DNA from: Thermaerobacter marianensis
GTDB taxonomy: Bacteria; Bacillota; Sulfobacillia; DVGY01
Length of the DNA stretch: 61,472 nt
Assembly (NCBI GenBank): GCA_020724425.1
Contig: DYGY01000010.1
Coordinates: 1 to 61,472 of the forward strand
Reading direction: 5' to 3'
Positions 28,191 to 39,663 of the stretch are shown piece by piece; positions within the stretch are counted from its first letter, which is position 1; each line of letters starts with the position of its first letter. The notes under the pieces were generated by a model. That model was not told the DNA's origin. It saw only the letters and a program-made list of their open reading frames with translations, and searched no databases. The position numbers and the translations under genes are program-made.

Positions 28191-28216
28191 AAAGGGAGGA
28201 CTTAGTCCCCCCTTTT
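28191..28216 (-). terminator. terminator-like hairpin after uvrC
   Basis: Bases 28191-28201 pair with 28205-28215 with one mismatch and a 3-base loop, overlapping the uvrC stop. The T run after it is weak. Confidence 0.55.
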
Positions 28217-30023
28217 ATCTCAAGTGCTCTTTAATCCTTTCCGCTAGCTGATAAGTGATCTCTGACAGCTCTGCCAACTCCTCTATACTTGCTAACCTAA
28301 TACCCTTAACAGAGCCAAATTTTTTTAGCAAGGCCTTCTTTCTTTTTGGTCCAATCCCCGGTATCTCATCAAGAACAGACTTAACTGACTTCTTGCTACG
28401 TAATTGTCTATGATAACCAATAGCGAAACGATGTGCCTCATCCCTTAGCTGTTGGACTAAATAGAGCCCAGGAGAATTTCTAGGTAAACAAATTGGTTCT
28501 GAGCGATTAACAGCAAACAAAAGCTCCTCTTCCTTGGCCAAACCAAAAACCGGTATGTCAAGCTGATAAAAGCTTAAGACATCCCTAGCTCTAGCCAACT
28601 GCCCCTTGCCACCATCCACAATTATAAGATCAGGAAGCTCTACAAAGGAACCATCACCCTCCTGAAACTTCTTAAACCTTCTAAAAAGAACCTCTTCCAT
28701 GGATGCAAAATCATCCGGACCCTGTACAGTCTTAATCTTAAACCTCCTATAGTCAGCTTTCTTGGGCTTTCCCTCATAGAAAGTGACCATGGATCCCACA
28801 GCATTGGTGCCTTGGATGTTTGAAATATCATAGCACTCAATACGTCTTGGTAGTAAAGGTAGATCAAGAAATTCCTTTAGTTCCTGCAAAGCACCCTCAG
28901 TCCTCTGCTTGCGATTCTCCTCTTTATGTTCCTCTTCGAGAAGAACTAGTTCAGCATTCCTCTGAGCCATATTAAGCAAGTCTTTCTTGGAACCCCTCTG
29001 AGGGTAGCTTAATTGCACCACCCGACCCCTCTTTTCGCTTAGCCATTGTTTGATTGAAGTTTCCTCTTCTAACAGTGGTGCTGGTAACAGAATCTCTCTA
29101 GGAACAAAGGTAGCTAACTCATAATATTGCTTAAGGAACGCGGCCACAACCACACTATCTGACTCAGTACCAATACCCGTTAGAACATGGGACTCCCTAC
29201 CAAGGAGCATACCCTCTCGAAAGAAGAAAACCTGAACCACAGCCTGATAGGGGTTCCTAGCAAGACCAATAACGTCACGATCCTCCTGATGTTCAGAAGT
29301 AATCTTCTGCTTTTCACTTAGTTTTCTTAAGGTCTGTAACTGATCCCTTAACTCTGCTGCCCTTTCAAAATCCAGGTTCTTTGCAGCTTCCTGCATCCTA
29401 ATAGTCAGCCTATCCATAATCCTTTCCTGTTTCCCTTCAAGAAACTCTATGAGTTCCCCAATCATCTCCTGGTATTCCTCTTTGGAAACAGCGTTAATAC
29501 AGGGAGCATTACAGCGTTTGATGTGAAACTGCAGACAGGCTCTTCCCCCCTGTTTTAAACGCCTGTTAGTACAGGTACGATAGGGGAAAGCCCTGTTAAG
29601 CACCTTAACAGTATCATAGATAGACTGAGTATATGGGCCAAAATATCTTGAACCATCATCGGTTATTTGCCTTACAATTAGGACCCTAGGATACTCCTCC
29701 TTAACAGTCACCTTAAGATATGGATACTGCTTATCATCCCTCAGCCTCACATTATATTTAGGCCTATATTTCTTTATAAGGTTATTCTCAAGGATTAATG
29801 CTTCAACTTCAGTATCTGTGGAAATATACTCAAAGTCTGCTACCTGTTCAACCATGGTTCTAATTCGTGCTTCAAGTCTATCCCTTTGAAAATATGACCT
29901 CACCCTGTTTCTTAAAGAGATAGCCTTACCAACATAAAGAGGCTCCCCCAGAGAGTCCCGGTAGATATAGACACCAGGACTATCAGGCAGAAGCCTTAGT
30001 TTTTCCTCTAATCGCTTATCCAT
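28215..30023 (-). CDS. uvrC: excinuclease ABC subunit C
   Basis: A 602-residue nucleotide excision repair endonuclease. The GIY-YIG domain starts GVYIYRDSLGEPLYVGKAISLRNRVRSYF, the Cys cluster is CTNRRLKQGGRACLQFHIKRCNAPC, and a UVR motif (EAAKNLDFERAAELRDQLQTL) lies near residue 210. The RNase H-like domain shows CYDISNIQGTNAVGSMV and LIIVDGGKGQL. Two helix-hairpin-helix motifs end the protein. Complete. Last gene of the uvrB-uvrA-amidohydrolase-uvrC run. Confidence 0.98.
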   Translation of the reverse strand: MDKRLEEKLRLLPDSPGVYIYRDSLGEPLYVGKAISLRNRVRSYFQRDRLEARIRTMVEQVADFEYISTDTEVEALILENNLIKKYRPKYNVRLRDDKQYPYLKVTVKEEYPRVLIVRQITDDGSRYFGPYTQSIYDTVKVLNRAFPYRTCTNRRLKQGGRACLQFHIKRCNAPCINAVSKEEYQEMIGELIEFLEGKQERIMDRLTIRMQEAAKNLDFERAAELRDQLQTLRKLSEKQKITSEHQEDRDVIGLARNPYQAVVQVFFFREGMLLGRESHVLTGIGTESDSVVVAAFLKQYYELATFVPREILLPAPLLEEETSIKQWLSEKRGRVVQLSYPQRGSKKDLLNMAQRNAELVLLEEEHKEENRKQRTEGALQELKEFLDLPLLPRRIECYDISNIQGTNAVGSMVTFYEGKPKKADYRRFKIKTVQGPDDFASMEEVLFRRFKKFQEGDGSFVELPDLIIVDGGKGQLARARDVLSFYQLDIPVFGLAKEEELLFAVNRSEPICLPRNSPGLYLVQQLRDEAHRFAIGYHRQLRSKKSVKSVLDEIPGIGPKRKKALLKKFGSVKGIRLASIEELAELSEITYQLAERIKEHLR

Positions 30024-30029
30024 TCCACC

Positions 30030-31205
30030 CTACTCCCTATCAAGATAGCGAGCAACAGCCCGAGCCATAAGTTCAACACCCAGAGGCAATACCTTCTCAT
30101 CGATATCAAACTTTGGATGATGATGGGGTTGATACTCTCCCGTTTGGGGATCATGAGCACCTAAAAAAACAAAGCTCCCGGGAACCTCTTGCAAATAGTA
30201 TGCAAAATCCTCTCCACCCATAACGGGTTCCTGTTTTTCAATACCTGAGGGACCTAGGACATCCTGAGCTACCTCTTTTATAAACTCAGTCATCTCCATA
30301 TCGTTAACCACCGCAGGATACCCTTTTACATACTCTAGCTCATACTTTGCCCCAAAGGACTCACAGGTAGCGGAGGTGATTCTTTCCAATTCAGCAATCA
30401 CTAGTTCTTGAGTCTCTTTAGCGAAGGTTCTAACAGTTCCTGTTAGCTCCGCCTTATCAGCAATGATGTTGAAGGCAGAACCGGCATTAACCGTACCAAT
30501 GCTAAGGACTGCAGGTGATAGAGGATCAACCTTCCTGCTAACAATGTTCTGCAAGTTATTGATCAACTGAGCAGCAAGCACTACGGTATCAATGGTTTGC
30601 TGAGGGGCAGAGCCATGCCCACCTTTACCATACAAACGAATCTTAAACTGATCAGAGGCAGCCATAACCGGCCCAGAAGCAATACCCACCTTCCCCCTAG
30701 CCCTACTAGTCCACAAATGCAAACCAAAGATGGCTTGAACATCCTCAAGAACACCAGCTGCGATCATATCCTTCGCTCCCCCTGGAGGATGCTCTTCAGC
30801 GGGTTGAAAAATTAATCTAATCTCACCAGTAAACTCATCCCTTAACCCACTAAATATCTTAGCAACACCTAAGGCAATAGCTGTATGGCCATCATGTCCA
30901 CAAGCATGCATAGCATTAGGTATCTTTGAAGCATATTCAACCTCTTTTTCTTCCTGTAGGGGCAAAGCATCGATATCAGCCCTTACAGCAACAACCGGAC
31001 CAGGTCCTCTCCCTTTAATATACCCAACAAGACCTGTTTCACCAGGATGGCTAACCTCAATATCCATAGACCTTAAGACCTCGGTTAGATATTTGGTAGT
31101 TTCAAACTCATGAAAAGCCACCTCTGGATATTGATGTAATCTTCTTCTCCAGGTTGTAAGTTCAGTTAGACCCTCTAATCTCTCCAAAACCCTATGCTCC
31201 AACAC
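30030..31205 (-). CDS. M20-family amidohydrolase (N-acyl-amino-acid type)
   Basis: A 391-residue metallohydrolase of the M20D/IAA-amino acid hydrolase group. The metal ligands are in [30 protein letters not shown] and [10 protein letters not shown]; the dimerisation domain lies between. Probable substrates are N-acylated amino acids or peptides. GTG start with GGAGAGGAG upstream, inside the end of uvrA (14-base overlap), so it is translationally coupled to uvrA. Its place between uvrA and uvrC is odd; no repair role is known for this family. Confidence 0.9.
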   Translation of the reverse strand: MLEHRVLERLEGLTELTTWRRRLHQYPEVAFHEFETTKYLTEVLRSMDIEVSHPGETGLVGYIKGRGPGPVVAVRADIDALPLQEEKEVEYASKIPNAMHACGHDGHTAIALGVAKIFSGLRDEFTGEIRLIFQPAEEHPPGGAKDMIAAGVLEDVQAIFGLHLWTSRARGKVGIASGPVMAASDQFKIRLYGKGGHGSAPQQTIDTVVLAAQLINNLQNIVSRKVDPLSPAVLSIGTVNAGSAFNIIADKAELTGTVRTFAKETQELVIAELERITSATCESFGAKYELEYVKGYPAVVNDMEMTEFIKEVAQDVLGPSGIEKQEPVMGGEDFAYYLQEVPGSFVFLGAHDPQTGEYQPHHHPKFDIDEKVLPLGVELMARAVARYLDRE

Positions 31206-34032
31206 TATCTCTGCTCCTCTCCAGAAGGTCCTTTAGAAACATCCCCGTATATGAAGAAGGATTCTCAGCGACTTCCTCAGGAGTACCTACGGCAATTACC
31301 TCTCCTCCGGCATGTCCACCCTCAGGACCCAAGTCAATGATTCTATCAGCCGTCTTTATAACATCAAGATTGTGTTCGATAACTACCACAGTATCTCCTG
31401 CGTCAACTAGACGGTTCAAGACATCAAGGAGTTTCTCCACATCAGCAATATGCAGACCAGTAGTTGGCTCATCGAGTATGTAGATAGTGCCGCCATCGCT
31501 ACGCCTGCTTAGTTCAGTAGCTAGCTTTACCCTCTGTGCCTCACCACCAGATAGGGTTGTTGCCGGTTGCCCCAGACGAATATACCCTAACCCCACATCA
31601 TAAAGAGTCTGCAACTTCCTCTTAATTGGCGGGATATTCTCAAAAAACTCCAAAGCTTCCTCCACATTCATCATGAGTACATCAGAGATATTCTTGCCCT
31701 TATATCTAACCTCTAAAGTCTCCCGATTATATCTCTGTCCTTTACAGACCTCACAGGGCACATAGACATCAGGTAGGAAGTGCATCTCAATCTTGATGAT
31801 TCCATCACCACTACAGGCATCACAGCGACCACCTTTAACATTAAAACTAAAGCGGCCTTTTTTGTAGCCTCTAAGCTTAGCCTCAGATGTGGCAGCAAAG
31901 ACATCACGAATATGATCAAAAACCCCGGTATAGGTAGCTGGATTAGACCTAGGTGTCCTACCAATAGGACTCTGATCAATGTTAATTACCTTTTTTAAGT
32001 GTTCTAAACCCTCAACATCCTCATGTTCTCCCGGCTTACCCTTAGCCCCATTCAATTCTAGAGCCAACCTCTTATACAAAATATCATTAATGAGAGTACT
32101 CTTCCCGCTACCAGAGACACCAGTTATACAGACAAAGGTACCTAAGGGAATCTCAATGGATATATCCTTTAGATTGTGCTCTCTTGCACCAACAAGCTTA
32201 AGTCTCTTGCCATTACCACTTCTTCTTTCAGTGGGAGTATCTATTCTTCGTCTGCCAACAAGATAGGCACCTGTGATACTCTCAGCAGTATTCTCAATAT
32301 CCTCTAAAGTTCCACTAGCAACTATATAGCCCCCATGAATACCGGCACCAGGACCAATATCAACTATCCAATCAGCGTTACGCATGGTATCCTCATCATG
32401 TTCAACTACCACAAGGGTATTACCAAGATCCCTTAACTTCTTCAAGGTCTCAATCAACCTATCATTATCCCGCGGATGCAAACCAATACTTGGTTCATCA
32501 AGTATATAAAGAACACCAACAAGTTGTGAACCTATCTGAGTAGCTAGACGTATCCTTTGTGACTCTCCTCCAGAAAGAGTACCTGCCATTCTATCAAGAG
32601 TTAAATATTCCAGACCCACATTTATTAAGAAAGCCAATCTTTCTTTAATCTCTTTAACTATCTGTCTGGCAATTAGGGACTCCCTCTTGGTAAACTCAAT
32701 ACTGTCAATGAAGTCATAGGCCTCTTTGATAGATAAAGACGTATACTCAGCAATATTCTTCCCACCAACAGTTACCGCAAGGCTTTCAGGATTTAACCTG
32801 CCACCATTACAACTGTTACAAGGAGTTGAACTCATATACTCCTCTATATCCTGTCTAGCTGCCTCACTAGATGTTTCTCTGTATCTCCTAGCTAGGTTTC
32901 TAACAACACCTTCAAACCTAACCTTATGCTGCCAGACTCGCCCATACTTATTAACATACTTGAAAGGAAACCTTTCCTTGCTTCCGAAGAGAAGAATCTC
33001 TTTATGCTCTAAAGATAATTGCCGAAAGGGTATCTCCCTATCAATACCAAAATACCCACAAACACTATCTAACAATTGACCATAGTACCCATCAGTATTC
33101 TTGCTCCAAGGAACTAAGGCCCCTTCCTCAATAGACCTGCCCTTATCCGGAACAACCAAATCAGGATCAATCTCCATCTTATGACCTAAACCATCACAGA
33201 CAGAACAAGCGCCATAGGGACTGTTAAAAGAGAACATTCTTGGAGTTAGCTCTTCAAGACTTACCCCACAATCCACACAGGCCAGATGCTGACTGAAAAG
33301 CAACTCCTCCCCACCCTGTACATCAACCAACACCAAGCCCTCAGCCAAACCTAAAGCTGTTTCTAGGGAATCAGCCAATCTAGATTCAATATCAGGTTTG
33401 ACAACGAGTCTATCTACAACTGCTTCAATAGTGTGTTTCCTTGTTTTAGCAAGCTTAATCTCATCTTCAAGCAAATACATCTCACCATCAACCCGCACCC
33501 GGACAAAACCATTACGACGGAGATCATTCAGAACCTTCTCATGTTCCCCCTTACGCCCTCTCACCACAGGACCTAAAACCTGAATCCTGGTATCTACAGG
33601 TAAAGAGAGGATAGAGTCAACCATCTGATCCACCGTCTGTTTACTGATCAATTGTCCACACTTGGAACAATGGGGATGACCAACCCTGGCATACAATAGT
33701 CTCAAATAGTCATAGATCTCTGTAACGGTACCAACAGTAGAGCGGGGATTTCTGCTAGTTGTCTTCTGATCAATGGAGATAGCAGGAGATAGTCCGGCTA
33801 TATAATCCACATCCGGCTTATCCATCTGTCCTAAAAACTGCCGGGCATAAGCTGACAAAGACTCCACATACCGCCTCTGACCTTCAGCATAAATAGTGTC
33901 AAAGGCAAGAGAACTCTTCCCACTGCCACTCAAGCCGGTAAAGACTATAAGTCTATCCCTGGGTAACTCAAGATCAATGTTTTTTAGATTGTGTTGTCTA
34001 GCTCCTTTGATGATAATACTATCTCTACTCAT
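31192..34032 (-). CDS. uvrA: excinuclease ABC subunit A
   Basis: A 946-residue ABC-type damage sensor of nucleotide excision repair. Two Walker A loops ([16 protein letters not shown] near residue 30 and [16 protein letters not shown] near 640), two LSGGE signatures ([13 protein letters not shown] and [13 protein letters not shown]), and zinc modules CSKCGQLI and the CDACSGDG...CEVCKGQ pair. Full length. ATG overlaps the uvrB stop by 4 bases. Very confident. Confidence 0.98.
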   Translation of the reverse strand: MSRDSIIIKGARQHNLKNIDLELPRDRLIVFTGLSGSGKSSLAFDTIYAEGQRRYVESLSAYARQFLGQMDKPDVDYIAGLSPAISIDQKTTSRNPRSTVGTVTEIYDYLRLLYARVGHPHCSKCGQLISKQTVDQMVDSILSLPVDTRIQVLGPVVRGRKGEHEKVLNDLRRNGFVRVRVDGEMYLLEDEIKLAKTRKHTIEAVVDRLVVKPDIESRLADSLETALGLAEGLVLVDVQGGEELLFSQHLACVDCGVSLEELTPRMFSFNSPYGACSVCDGLGHKMEIDPDLVVPDKGRSIEEGALVPWSKNTDGYYGQLLDSVCGYFGIDREIPFRQLSLEHKEILLFGSKERFPFKYVNKYGRVWQHKVRFEGVVRNLARRYRETSSEAARQDIEEYMSSTPCNSCNGGRLNPESLAVTVGGKNIAEYTSLSIKEAYDFIDSIEFTKRESLIARQIVKEIKERLAFLINVGLEYLTLDRMAGTLSGGESQRIRLATQIGSQLVGVLYILDEPSIGLHPRDNDRLIETLKKLRDLGNTLVVVEHDEDTMRNADWIVDIGPGAGIHGGYIVASGTLEDIENTAESITGAYLVGRRRIDTPTERRSGNGKRLKLVGAREHNLKDISIEIPLGTFVCITGVSGSGKSTLINDILYKRLALELNGAKGKPGEHEDVEGLEHLKKVINIDQSPIGRTPRSNPATYTGVFDHIRDVFAATSEAKLRGYKKGRFSFNVKGGRCDACSGDGIIKIEMHFLPDVYVPCEVCKGQRYNRETLEVRYKGKNISDVLMMNVEEALEFFENIPPIKRKLQTLYDVGLGYIRLGQPATTLSGGEAQRVKLATELSRRSDGGTIYILDEPTTGLHIADVEKLLDVLNRLVDAGDTVVVIEHNLDVIKTADRIIDLGPEGGHAGGEVIAVGTPEEVAENPSSYTGMFLKDLLERSRDSVGA

Positions 34033-36041
34033 CGATTCCGACCTTCCAATTCAATAATCATGTCTCTAAGACTGGCTGCTCGCTCAAACTCTAGATTCTT
34101 TGCTGCATCCTTCATCTCTTTACGTAGTTGTTCGACAAACTTGGGGATATCCTTCTTTGGTATATCTTCTAAACGATTACCGATACCCTCTCCCTGATAG
34201 GCCTTAGTAGCTTCGATAACCTTCCTTACAGCCTTCCTGATAGTCTGTGGCGTAATATTGTTAACCCGGTTATATTCTTCTTGAAGAGCCCTTCTTCTAT
34301 TAGTCTCATCAATAGCCCTCTGCATGGAGTCAGTCACCCTATCGGCATACATAATTACCATACCATCCACATTCCTTGCAGCCCTACCTATCATCTGAAT
34401 TAAAGAGCGTTCTGACCGTAAAAAACCCTCCTTATCAGCATCAAGAATAGCCACCAAGGATACCTCAGGAAGATCAAGACCTTCCCTTAAAAGATTAATC
34501 CCCACTAGAACATCAAAAACCCCTAACCTTAAATCTCTGATTAGTTCCATTCTTTCTAAGGTATCTATCTCTGAATGCAAATACCTAACCTTGACACCTG
34601 CTTCTCGAAAATAGTCTGTAAGGTCTTCTGCCATCCTTTTAGTCAGAGTAGTTACTAGAACCCTTTGGTCCTTGCTGACCCTATCTTGAATCTCTGTTAG
34701 GAGATCATCAATCTGACCATCAATGGGTCGCACTTGTACTAGAGGATCCACAAGACCTGTAGGTCTAACCACCTGCTCAGCAACCTGGGGATTATCTTTT
34801 AGATCAGCAGATGTATAACGGTCCGGCACATTGCATTGCTTGAGTTCGTATGGCCCTGGTGTTGCCGAAACATAGATACACTGCTTAACCCTCTCAGTGA
34901 ACTCATCAAAAGTAAGGGGTCGATTATCTAGTGCGGAAGGTAACCTGAACCCATGTTCAACTAGGGTCTCCTTCCTAGCTCTATCTCCCCGATACATTCC
35001 ACCAATCTGAGGTACAGAGACATGGGACTCATCAATAACGAGGAGATAATCCTCTGGAAAGAAGTCTAAGAGAGTATATGGTGGCTCACCCACAGCCCTA
35101 CCAGTTAAATGTCGACTATAGTTCTCAATACCACTACAAAAGCCAACCACACTCATCATCTCTAAATCGTATCTTGTTCTCTGCTCCAACCTCTGGGCTT
35201 CTAAAAGCTTGTCCTTCGCCCTTAACTCAGCTAATCTCTCCTTTAACTCCTTTTCAATACCCTTTATAGCTCTTTCTAGCTTCTCTTCCGCAATAACATA
35301 ATGACTAGCAGGATATATGGCTACATGCTGTCTCTCTCCCAAAATCTCACCAGTTAGAACATCAATCTCTGTTAACCTTTCAATTTCATCCCCCCAAAAC
35401 TCCACTCGTATAGCCTTCTCAGTAGAACCAGCGGGATATACTTCCACCACATCACCACGGACCCTGAAGTTGCTCCTCTGAAAATCCATGTCATTTCTGG
35501 AATATTGATTCTTAACCAAATCTCGCAGCAGTTTCTGCCTTCTATACTCACTACCCACTCTTAAAGAAACCACCAGTTCACTATAGTCCTGAGGCGATCC
35601 AAGACCATATATACAAGAGACACTAGCAACCACAATTACATCTCTTCTTTCAAAAAGAGCCATTGTGGCAGAGTGTCTTAACTTCTCAATCTCATCATTC
35701 CTTAAAGCGTCCTTTTCAATAAAGGTGTCAGTCCGGGGAATATATGCCTCAGGCTGATAATAGTCATAAAAACTAACAAAATACTCAACCGCATTCTCAG
35801 GAAAGAACTCCTTAAACTCAGCTGCCAACTGGGCAGCCAACGTCTTATTGGGAGCCATAACCAGAGTTGGTCTCTGCACTTTTTCAATTACCTGTGCCAT
35901 TGTATAGGTCTTACCTGTCCCTGTACCACCAAGTAGAATTAGCTCTTTCTGTCCTCCGTTAAGAGCAGTTAGAGCTTTTTCAATAGCCCGAGGTTGATCA
36001 CCCTTAGGCGAATATTCAGAAACCAACTTAAACTGAGGCAA
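34029..36041 (-). CDS. uvrB: excinuclease ABC subunit B
   Basis: A 670-residue helicase-like repair protein. Walker [16 protein letters not shown], the beta-hairpin region [18 protein letters not shown], motif II VIDESH, motif [11 protein letters not shown] and a C-terminal UVR motif ([23 protein letters not shown]) that contacts UvrC. I prefer TTG 36041, eight bases after AGGGGG; the TTG at 36047 is too close to it. First gene of the uvr run. Very confident. Confidence 0.97.
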   Translation of the reverse strand: MPQFKLVSEYSPKGDQPRAIEKALTALNGGQKELILLGGTGTGKTYTMAQVIEKVQRPTLVMAPNKTLAAQLAAEFKEFFPENAVEYFVSFYDYYQPEAYIPRTDTFIEKDALRNDEIEKLRHSATMALFERRDVIVVASVSCIYGLGSPQDYSELVVSLRVGSEYRRQKLLRDLVKNQYSRNDMDFQRSNFRVRGDVVEVYPAGSTEKAIRVEFWGDEIERLTEIDVLTGEILGERQHVAIYPASHYVIAEEKLERAIKGIEKELKERLAELRAKDKLLEAQRLEQRTRYDLEMMSVVGFCSGIENYSRHLTGRAVGEPPYTLLDFFPEDYLLVIDESHVSVPQIGGMYRGDRARKETLVEHGFRLPSALDNRPLTFDEFTERVKQCIYVSATPGPYELKQCNVPDRYTSADLKDNPQVAEQVVRPTGLVDPLVQVRPIDGQIDDLLTEIQDRVSKDQRVLVTTLTKRMAEDLTDYFREAGVKVRYLHSEIDTLERMELIRDLRLGVFDVLVGINLLREGLDLPEVSLVAILDADKEGFLRSERSLIQMIGRAARNVDGMVIMYADRVTDSMQRAIDETNRRRALQEEYNRVNNITPQTIRKAVRKVIEATKAYQGEGIGNRLEDIPKKDIPKFVEQLRKEMKDAAKNLEFERAASLRDMIIELEGRNR

Positions 36042-36074
36042 AACCAATACCCCCTATCACGAACACTCGTTCTA

Positions 36075-37004
36075 TTATACCCTCAGTTCCTCTTCCCTGT
36101 CAACTGGAGGTACCAACCAGTATGTGAGGCTAACTAAACCAGTCCTTAAAGGAAAAAGCACCATTGTGTTAACCAGATTGAAAAGAGTATGGGCATTAGC
36201 TAATTGCCTACCTACCTCCAAAGCACTCATCTTCACCATACCCACAACCAGAGGATTAAAAAAGAGGAAGAGTCCTGTGCCAATAAGGTTAAACAAAAAG
36301 TGCCCAATAGCTACTCTCCTTGCTTCACGATTCAAAGTTAGACTTACCACCAAGGTAGCCGAAGTAGTCCCAATATTATCACCATAGAGGATGGGTAAAG
36401 CACCTTCCAGAGACAAAATACCATCCCGCAAGAGCTGTTGTATCATCAAGATGGCAGCCGAACTAGAATCAACAACCGTAGTTACCACTATCCCAAATAT
36501 AACCCCTTTAAGGGGTTCCTCACCAGCACTAATTAGCATTTCCTTTATCCAAAAGCTCTCTTTAAGAATAGCTGTACCCGACTGAATACCTTGCATACCC
36601 ACAAGCAGAATGGCAAAACCGGTCACAATCTGACCGGCATGACCAACCCTTTTTTCACCTAGCAAGTACAAAAGGACACCTAAAACCAGAAAATACCCGG
36701 AGAATTCCTCAATGGATGTGGAAAGAAACTGAATAGTAACGGTGGTGCCAATATTGGCTCCCATAATAACAGGTAGAGCTTTTGTAAAACTTAATAGCCT
36801 GGCATGGACTAAACCAAGAACAATAACTGTCATAGCACTGCTTGATTGCAATACTGCGGTAAACAAAACACCTGCCATTAACCCTAACAGGGGATAACGA
36901 GCCACCCCAGCTAAAGCCCTCTCAACAAAAGGACCTGTAGAACGCTCTAATCCCTGAGCCATAAACCGCATACCAAACAGAAACAACATCAGACCAGTTA
37001 ACAT
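36075..37004 (-). CDS. Na+/phosphate cotransporter family protein
   Basis: A 309-residue membrane protein of the PF02690 NptA/YqeW family. Two inverted QSSSA-type repeats are present: TAVLQSSSAMTVIVLG near residue 55 and TTVVDSSSAAILMI near residue 175, with GANIGTTVTIQFL and GDNIGTTSATLVV. About eight membrane helices. The C-terminal PhoU-like domain of some relatives is missing, which is common. ATG with GAGGTGGGG upstream. May move phosphate or only sodium; neighbours give no hint. Confidence 0.88.
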   Translation of the reverse strand: MLTGLMLFLFGMRFMAQGLERSTGPFVERALAGVARYPLLGLMAGVLFTAVLQSSSAMTVIVLGLVHARLLSFTKALPVIMGANIGTTVTIQFLSTSIEEFSGYFLVLGVLLYLLGEKRVGHAGQIVTGFAILLVGMQGIQSGTAILKESFWIKEMLISAGEEPLKGVIFGIVVTTVVDSSSAAILMIQQLLRDGILSLEGALPILYGDNIGTTSATLVVSLTLNREARRVAIGHFLFNLIGTGLFLFFNPLVVGMVKMSALEVGRQLANAHTLFNLVNTMVLFPLRTGLVSLTYWLVPPVDREEELRV

Positions 37005-37036
37005 CTACCCCACCTCTATCAACAGGATATGGGATA

Positions 37037-38287
37037 TCAACCTGAGTTATTTCTCTTAAACCAGGGAAAAAGTCGCTGTTGCCAATCAACAACCTCGATA
37101 TCGTCATCCTTTTTGGGAATCGGAATCAGACCAAAACGATAAATATTATCACATTGCTTGCTGTAACCATGCATATGAAATAATAGCTCTTGCTGTCCTC
37201 TTAAAACCCTGAACTTCCAAAGAAAACCCTCACTAAGAATTGCCTCTATCTCTTCAGGAGTATTTACAGCTTCATCATTAATTTCTTTAATGATATCCCC
37301 TTCCATAAACCCTAAAGACTCTGCCTCAGATTCAGATAATACAGCAACAACAAGAACCCCCTCTTGCCTGCCAAAACGAGGAGCTCCCTGAAACTCTCTC
37401 TTCTTACCAAGATAGATCATCAGTTCATGGCCTAAAGGAGCCGCTAAAGCCGCCAGCCACATGGCAGGAGACCAAAAAGCAGCCCAGATAGCCAACCCCA
37501 GTAGGCCTAGACTAAACAGCAATAGCCCAATTGCACTCTCTCTAACCTTAACCTCGGAAATCCTGCTCATGGCCATATCACCATAACCTAGAGCAGCAAT
37601 AACAGGAAGCATTAACAAAAGCAAATCCGGAGAACCACCACCAACTGGTCCAATCAAAGGCCACCAATCGGGCATGGCAGTAGAGCTTTCAACATCATGA
37701 ACAGTCAAACTCGCATCAATGAGGATAGTTACTGGAACTGGCCAGAACCTCTGCAAAAGGTGAGCCCCCACAACTTCTCCTTCAACCCTGACATACACAG
37801 GAGTCTTTGCTTCATCACCACTAAGATAAACCAGGATAGCTTCAATAAGGTGGAGAACAGCTACCAGACCAATAACCCCGGGAACATTAATCTCTGGATA
37901 ACCAAAAATCAAGTAAGCTAAAGCAAGAATACCTCCACTATAGGAAAAACAGATAAATCGGGGATGAATAAACATTAGAAGAATAGCTAAGGGCCAAAGA
38001 TAAATGATATCATTCCTGCTAATAGTTATCCCTAGAGTAACTAGGATAAAACTACCTAAGATTCCTCCCAAGAGCCCATAACCCATAGCAGATAACATCA
38101 CACCTTTAGGTGAATGCAGAACTCTGCCATACCACATCTCCTCTAATCCAGCTATTCGCTTATGCTGTGAATAGACCAGATACAAAACCACAGCATATAA
38201 GACTATATACTGTGGATTGAGAAGAATATATGGAATCATTAAAAGAATACCCTGAAAAAGCTCCAATAGAGGATAATCACCTATCAT
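37037..38287 (-). CDS. MinJ-like multi-pass membrane protein with C-terminal PDZ domain
   Basis: A 416-residue protein with eight or so membrane helices in residues 1-305, then a PDZ domain (GVLVVAVLSESEAESLGFMEGDIIKEINDEAVNTPEEIEAILSEG). Helices-plus-PDZ downstream of ctpB and upstream of the uvr genes is the layout and position of B. subtilis minJ (yvjD), which bridges DivIVA and MinD at division sites. Sequence identity cannot be judged by eye, so the name is by architecture and synteny. ATG overlaps the ctp stop by 4 bases. The C-terminal tail is basic. Confidence 0.75.
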   Translation of the reverse strand: MIGDYPLLELFQGILLMIPYILLNPQYIVLYAVVLYLVYSQHKRIAGLEEMWYGRVLHSPKGVMLSAMGYGLLGGILGSFILVTLGITISRNDIIYLWPLAILLMFIHPRFICFSYSGGILALAYLIFGYPEINVPGVIGLVAVLHLIEAILVYLSGDEAKTPVYVRVEGEVVGAHLLQRFWPVPVTILIDASLTVHDVESSTAMPDWWPLIGPVGGGSPDLLLLMLPVIAALGYGDMAMSRISEVKVRESAIGLLLFSLGLLGLAIWAAFWSPAMWLAALAAPLGHELMIYLGKKREFQGAPRFGRQEGVLVVAVLSESEAESLGFMEGDIIKEINDEAVNTPEEIEAILSEGFLWKFRVLRGQQELLFHMHGYSKQCDNIYRFGLIPIPKKDDDIEVVDWQQRLFPWFKRNNSG

Positions 38288-39525
38288 CTACCTAACTCCT
38301 GTAGAATAACTTTAATACCTGCATCTAGTTGCGGATCATTACCCACTTCACCAAAAACTGCTCCATCAGTCATTTCAATAAGGATATCTGGTTCAATCCC
38401 TACCTTATCGATAGATCTCTTGTTCGGTGTCAAATAGCGAGCTGTAGTAATCTTTACACCGGTTCCCTCATCTAGATCCCAGATAGTTTGAACAGACCCT
38501 TTACCAAAGGTTGTCGTACCTACAAGTGTACCTGATTGGGTATCCTGGATAGCTCCAGCAACAATCTCTGAAGCACTAGCACTTCCCCCATTAACAAGTA
38601 CCACTAAAGGCATATCAAACCCCTTAGGATTATTAGCATATAAAGTCTGGGTATCAGCATCCCGATAAACTATATGAACAACAGGTCCTGAAGGAATAAA
38701 GAGCTCAGCAACCTGTCTAGATATCTCTAGGCTTCCCCCTGGATTATTCCTTAAATCAAGAATCAGACCTTCAACACCCTGACTTCTCAGATTTGCCAGT
38801 TGCTGTCTGCTTTGATTGGCAGTATCTTCAGTAAACATGTTAAGCTTGAGATAGCCGATATTGCCATCAAGCACAGCAGATTCCACTGTAGGAATAGAAA
38901 TCTCTGCTCTCCTGATATTAAACTCCAATGGCTTATCATAACCATCTCTAGTAACGGTAACTTTAACAATGGTTCCCGCTTCACCCCTAATCAATTCAGC
39001 CACCTTATCAACAGGCAACCCTGTCACATCGTAATCATCAACCTTGATGATTACATCTCCCGGCCTTAGACCCACTGGATCATCAGGCCCTGCCCCTTCA
39101 AATCTCGTAGTAGCTCCCGGAGCCCTATCAAAAGGAGTCTGAACCAATACTTGACCATCCCTCTGTTCAACCACAACCCCTATACCAGAATAATGGCCTG
39201 TAACCGATATCTTAAAATCTTCATACTTAGACGCATCATAATATGATGAATATGGATCTTCTAATGCCTTAATTGCCCCTTCCATAGCACCCTCCAGGAG
39301 ATCTTCCATACTCACCTCTTCAACATGCTTTGTTCTGGCTAGAGTGAGAATCGTGATAAAGCGATCAAAATCCTCAGCATTCCTTAGCTCATCCATCGTG
39401 ATCAGATTCTGTACCCTATAAGAATAGAATACATTAGTAAGACCAAAAGTAACTAAAGCAGTAACTAGAACTAGAATTATCGCGCCAAAAGCAGCCGTAC
39501 GTCTGCTTATACCCCTATTCTCCAT
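38284..39525 (-). CDS. ctpB: carboxyl-terminal processing protease (S41A family)
   Basis: A 413-residue secreted or membrane-anchored serine protease. One N-terminal helix (AAFGAIILVLVTALVTFGLTNVF) is followed by a PDZ domain (VVEQRDGQVLVQTPFDRAPG, LRPGDVIIKVDDYDV) and the S41 core, with catalytic Ser in NGGSASASEIVAGA and Lys in TFGKGSVQT. I choose ATG 39525 (AAGGTGG 8 bases upstream); a GTG at 39537 is too close to its binding site. Set apart from the M23 gene by a terminator, so it starts its own unit with the MinJ-like gene. Confidence 0.93.
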   Translation of the reverse strand: MENRGISRRTAAFGAIILVLVTALVTFGLTNVFYSYRVQNLITMDELRNAEDFDRFITILTLARTKHVEEVSMEDLLEGAMEGAIKALEDPYSSYYDASKYEDFKISVTGHYSGIGVVVEQRDGQVLVQTPFDRAPGATTRFEGAGPDDPVGLRPGDVIIKVDDYDVTGLPVDKVAELIRGEAGTIVKVTVTRDGYDKPLEFNIRRAEISIPTVESAVLDGNIGYLKLNMFTEDTANQSRQQLANLRSQGVEGLILDLRNNPGGSLEISRQVAELFIPSGPVVHIVYRDADTQTLYANNPKGFDMPLVVLVNGGSASASEIVAGAIQDTQSGTLVGTTTFGKGSVQTIWDLDEGTGVKITTARYLTPNKRSIDKVGIEPDILIEMTDGAVFGEVGNDPQLDAGIKVILQELGR

Positions 39526-39599
39526 AACCTTTGCCACCTTCCCTACATATCGTGAAAATACTTTCTGTACTCTTCTTTAAGATACCTTCATGAAAAGAA

Positions 39600-39620
39600 G
39601 GGAGACTTTATCAGTCTCCC
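39600..39620 (-). terminator. intrinsic terminator after the ftsEX-M23 unit
   Basis: On the minus strand an 8-bp perfect stem (39613-39620 with 39600-39607) and 5-base loop is followed by TTCTTTTC, 44 bases after the M23 gene. Confidence 0.85.
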
Positions 39621-39663
39621 ATACTTATGCTTAGTATACCTCTAATATTAACCAATCATCAAC

